Part shown: piece after piece, positions 5,691 to 5,789 of the stretch | Layout of the letters: each line of letters begins with the position of its first letter | How positions within the stretch are numbered: position 1 is the first letter of the stretch | Source of the DNA: Rickettsia endosymbiont of Ixodes persulcatus | Lineage (GTDB): Bacteria > Pseudomonadota > Alphaproteobacteria > Rickettsiales > Rickettsiaceae | DNA length: 5,789 nucleotides | Direction of reading: 5' to 3' | NCBI GenBank assembly: GCA_027293795.1 | Contig: JAPYLE010000199.1 | Location: 1 to 5,789, forward strand | Notes under the pieces: model-generated | Database searches by the model: none | What the model was told of the DNA's origin: nothing | Seen by the model: the letters and a program-made list of their open reading frames with translations, nothing else | Program-made: the position numbers and the translations under genes

Positions 5691-5692
5691 TA

Positions 5693-5731
5693 GCGACTAG
5701 AAGTCGCATATGAAGCTAAAGCTTATGCGAC
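5693..5731. repeat. Overlapping, mutually exclusive hairpins
   Basis: GTCGC at 5703-5707 can pair upstream with GCGAC (5693-5697, loop TAGAA), or, as part of GTCGCATA (5703-5710), downstream with TATGCGAC (5724-5731). In the second fold the interior also pairs AGCT (5714-5717) with AGCT (5720-5723). It may be a small palindromic repeat; no gene follows closely enough to call an attenuator. Confidence 0.45.
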
Positions 5732-5789
5732 CCGTATGTGCAAAATCATGTCTGGCTCATGTGTACCAATATGCCTATTAATCATATAA

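Larger units (their letters stand above)
5546..5789. other. Non-coding, palindrome-rich 3' region
   Basis: No convincing gene. It contains the palindromes and terminator-like hairpin listed separately, then a featureless stretch (5732-5789) with only about 17-20-codon frames on each strand. The window ends without entering a recognisable gene. Confidence 0.6.

Noticed and set aside
5723..5789. Small ORFs (about 17-20 codons) on both strands at the window end
   Set aside because: Too short, no ribosome binding site, and no recognisable sequence.

Overview
The window reads as an AT-rich alphaproteobacterial chromosome, most likely a Rickettsia. The evidence is the pheS-pheT-dnaN gene order, a GC-rich palindromic repeat inserted in frame inside pheT in the manner of Rickettsia palindromic elements (RPE), further RPE-like palindromes at the 3' end, and a DUF3576-type exported protein.

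Layout. Positions 1-961 hold the 3' three-quarters of pheS (phenylalanyl-tRNA synthetase alpha), but in scrambled order: a short + strand piece (1-136), a large inverted piece (about 137-852) and the correct + strand 3' end (853-961). Positions 958-3450 hold an intact pheT (beta subunit, 830 aa) that overlaps the pheS stop by four bases. Positions 3455-4911 hold dnaN (DNA polymerase III sliding clamp), also scrambled: the 5' part is on +, then comes a 69-bp copy of the gene's own 3' end, then an inverted stretch carrying 66 bp from the downstream gene plus the middle of dnaN, then the correct 3' half on +. Positions 5042-5545 hold an intact small secreted DUF3576-type protein with a good candidate promoter. 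Positions 5546-5789 are non-coding and rich in palindromes.

Main interpretation. Both scrambled loci can be put back together exactly. Joining the reverse complement of 161-852 to 853-961 gives 801 nt of PheS in one open frame. Joining 3455-3951, the reverse complement of 4157-4269, and 4382-4911 gives 1140 nt, a complete 379-residue DnaN. Every duplicated segment I compared base by base is identical to its partner, the strand switches sit on short microhomologies (3-13 bp), and both broken genes are essential. This is the pattern of template-switch chimeras from whole-genome (multiple displacement) amplification or of misassembly. I consider it much more likely than a real genomic rearrangement or a new system.

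Working together: pheS and pheT encode the two subunits of one tetrameric enzyme and are translationally coupled. dnaN follows four bases after pheT and is probably cotranscribed, which links a translation enzyme to the replication clamp. The DUF3576-type gene probably has its own promoter. I found no undescribed defence, mobile or RNA-based system. The most biologically interesting real feature is the RPE-like insertion in the editing-domain region of PheT.
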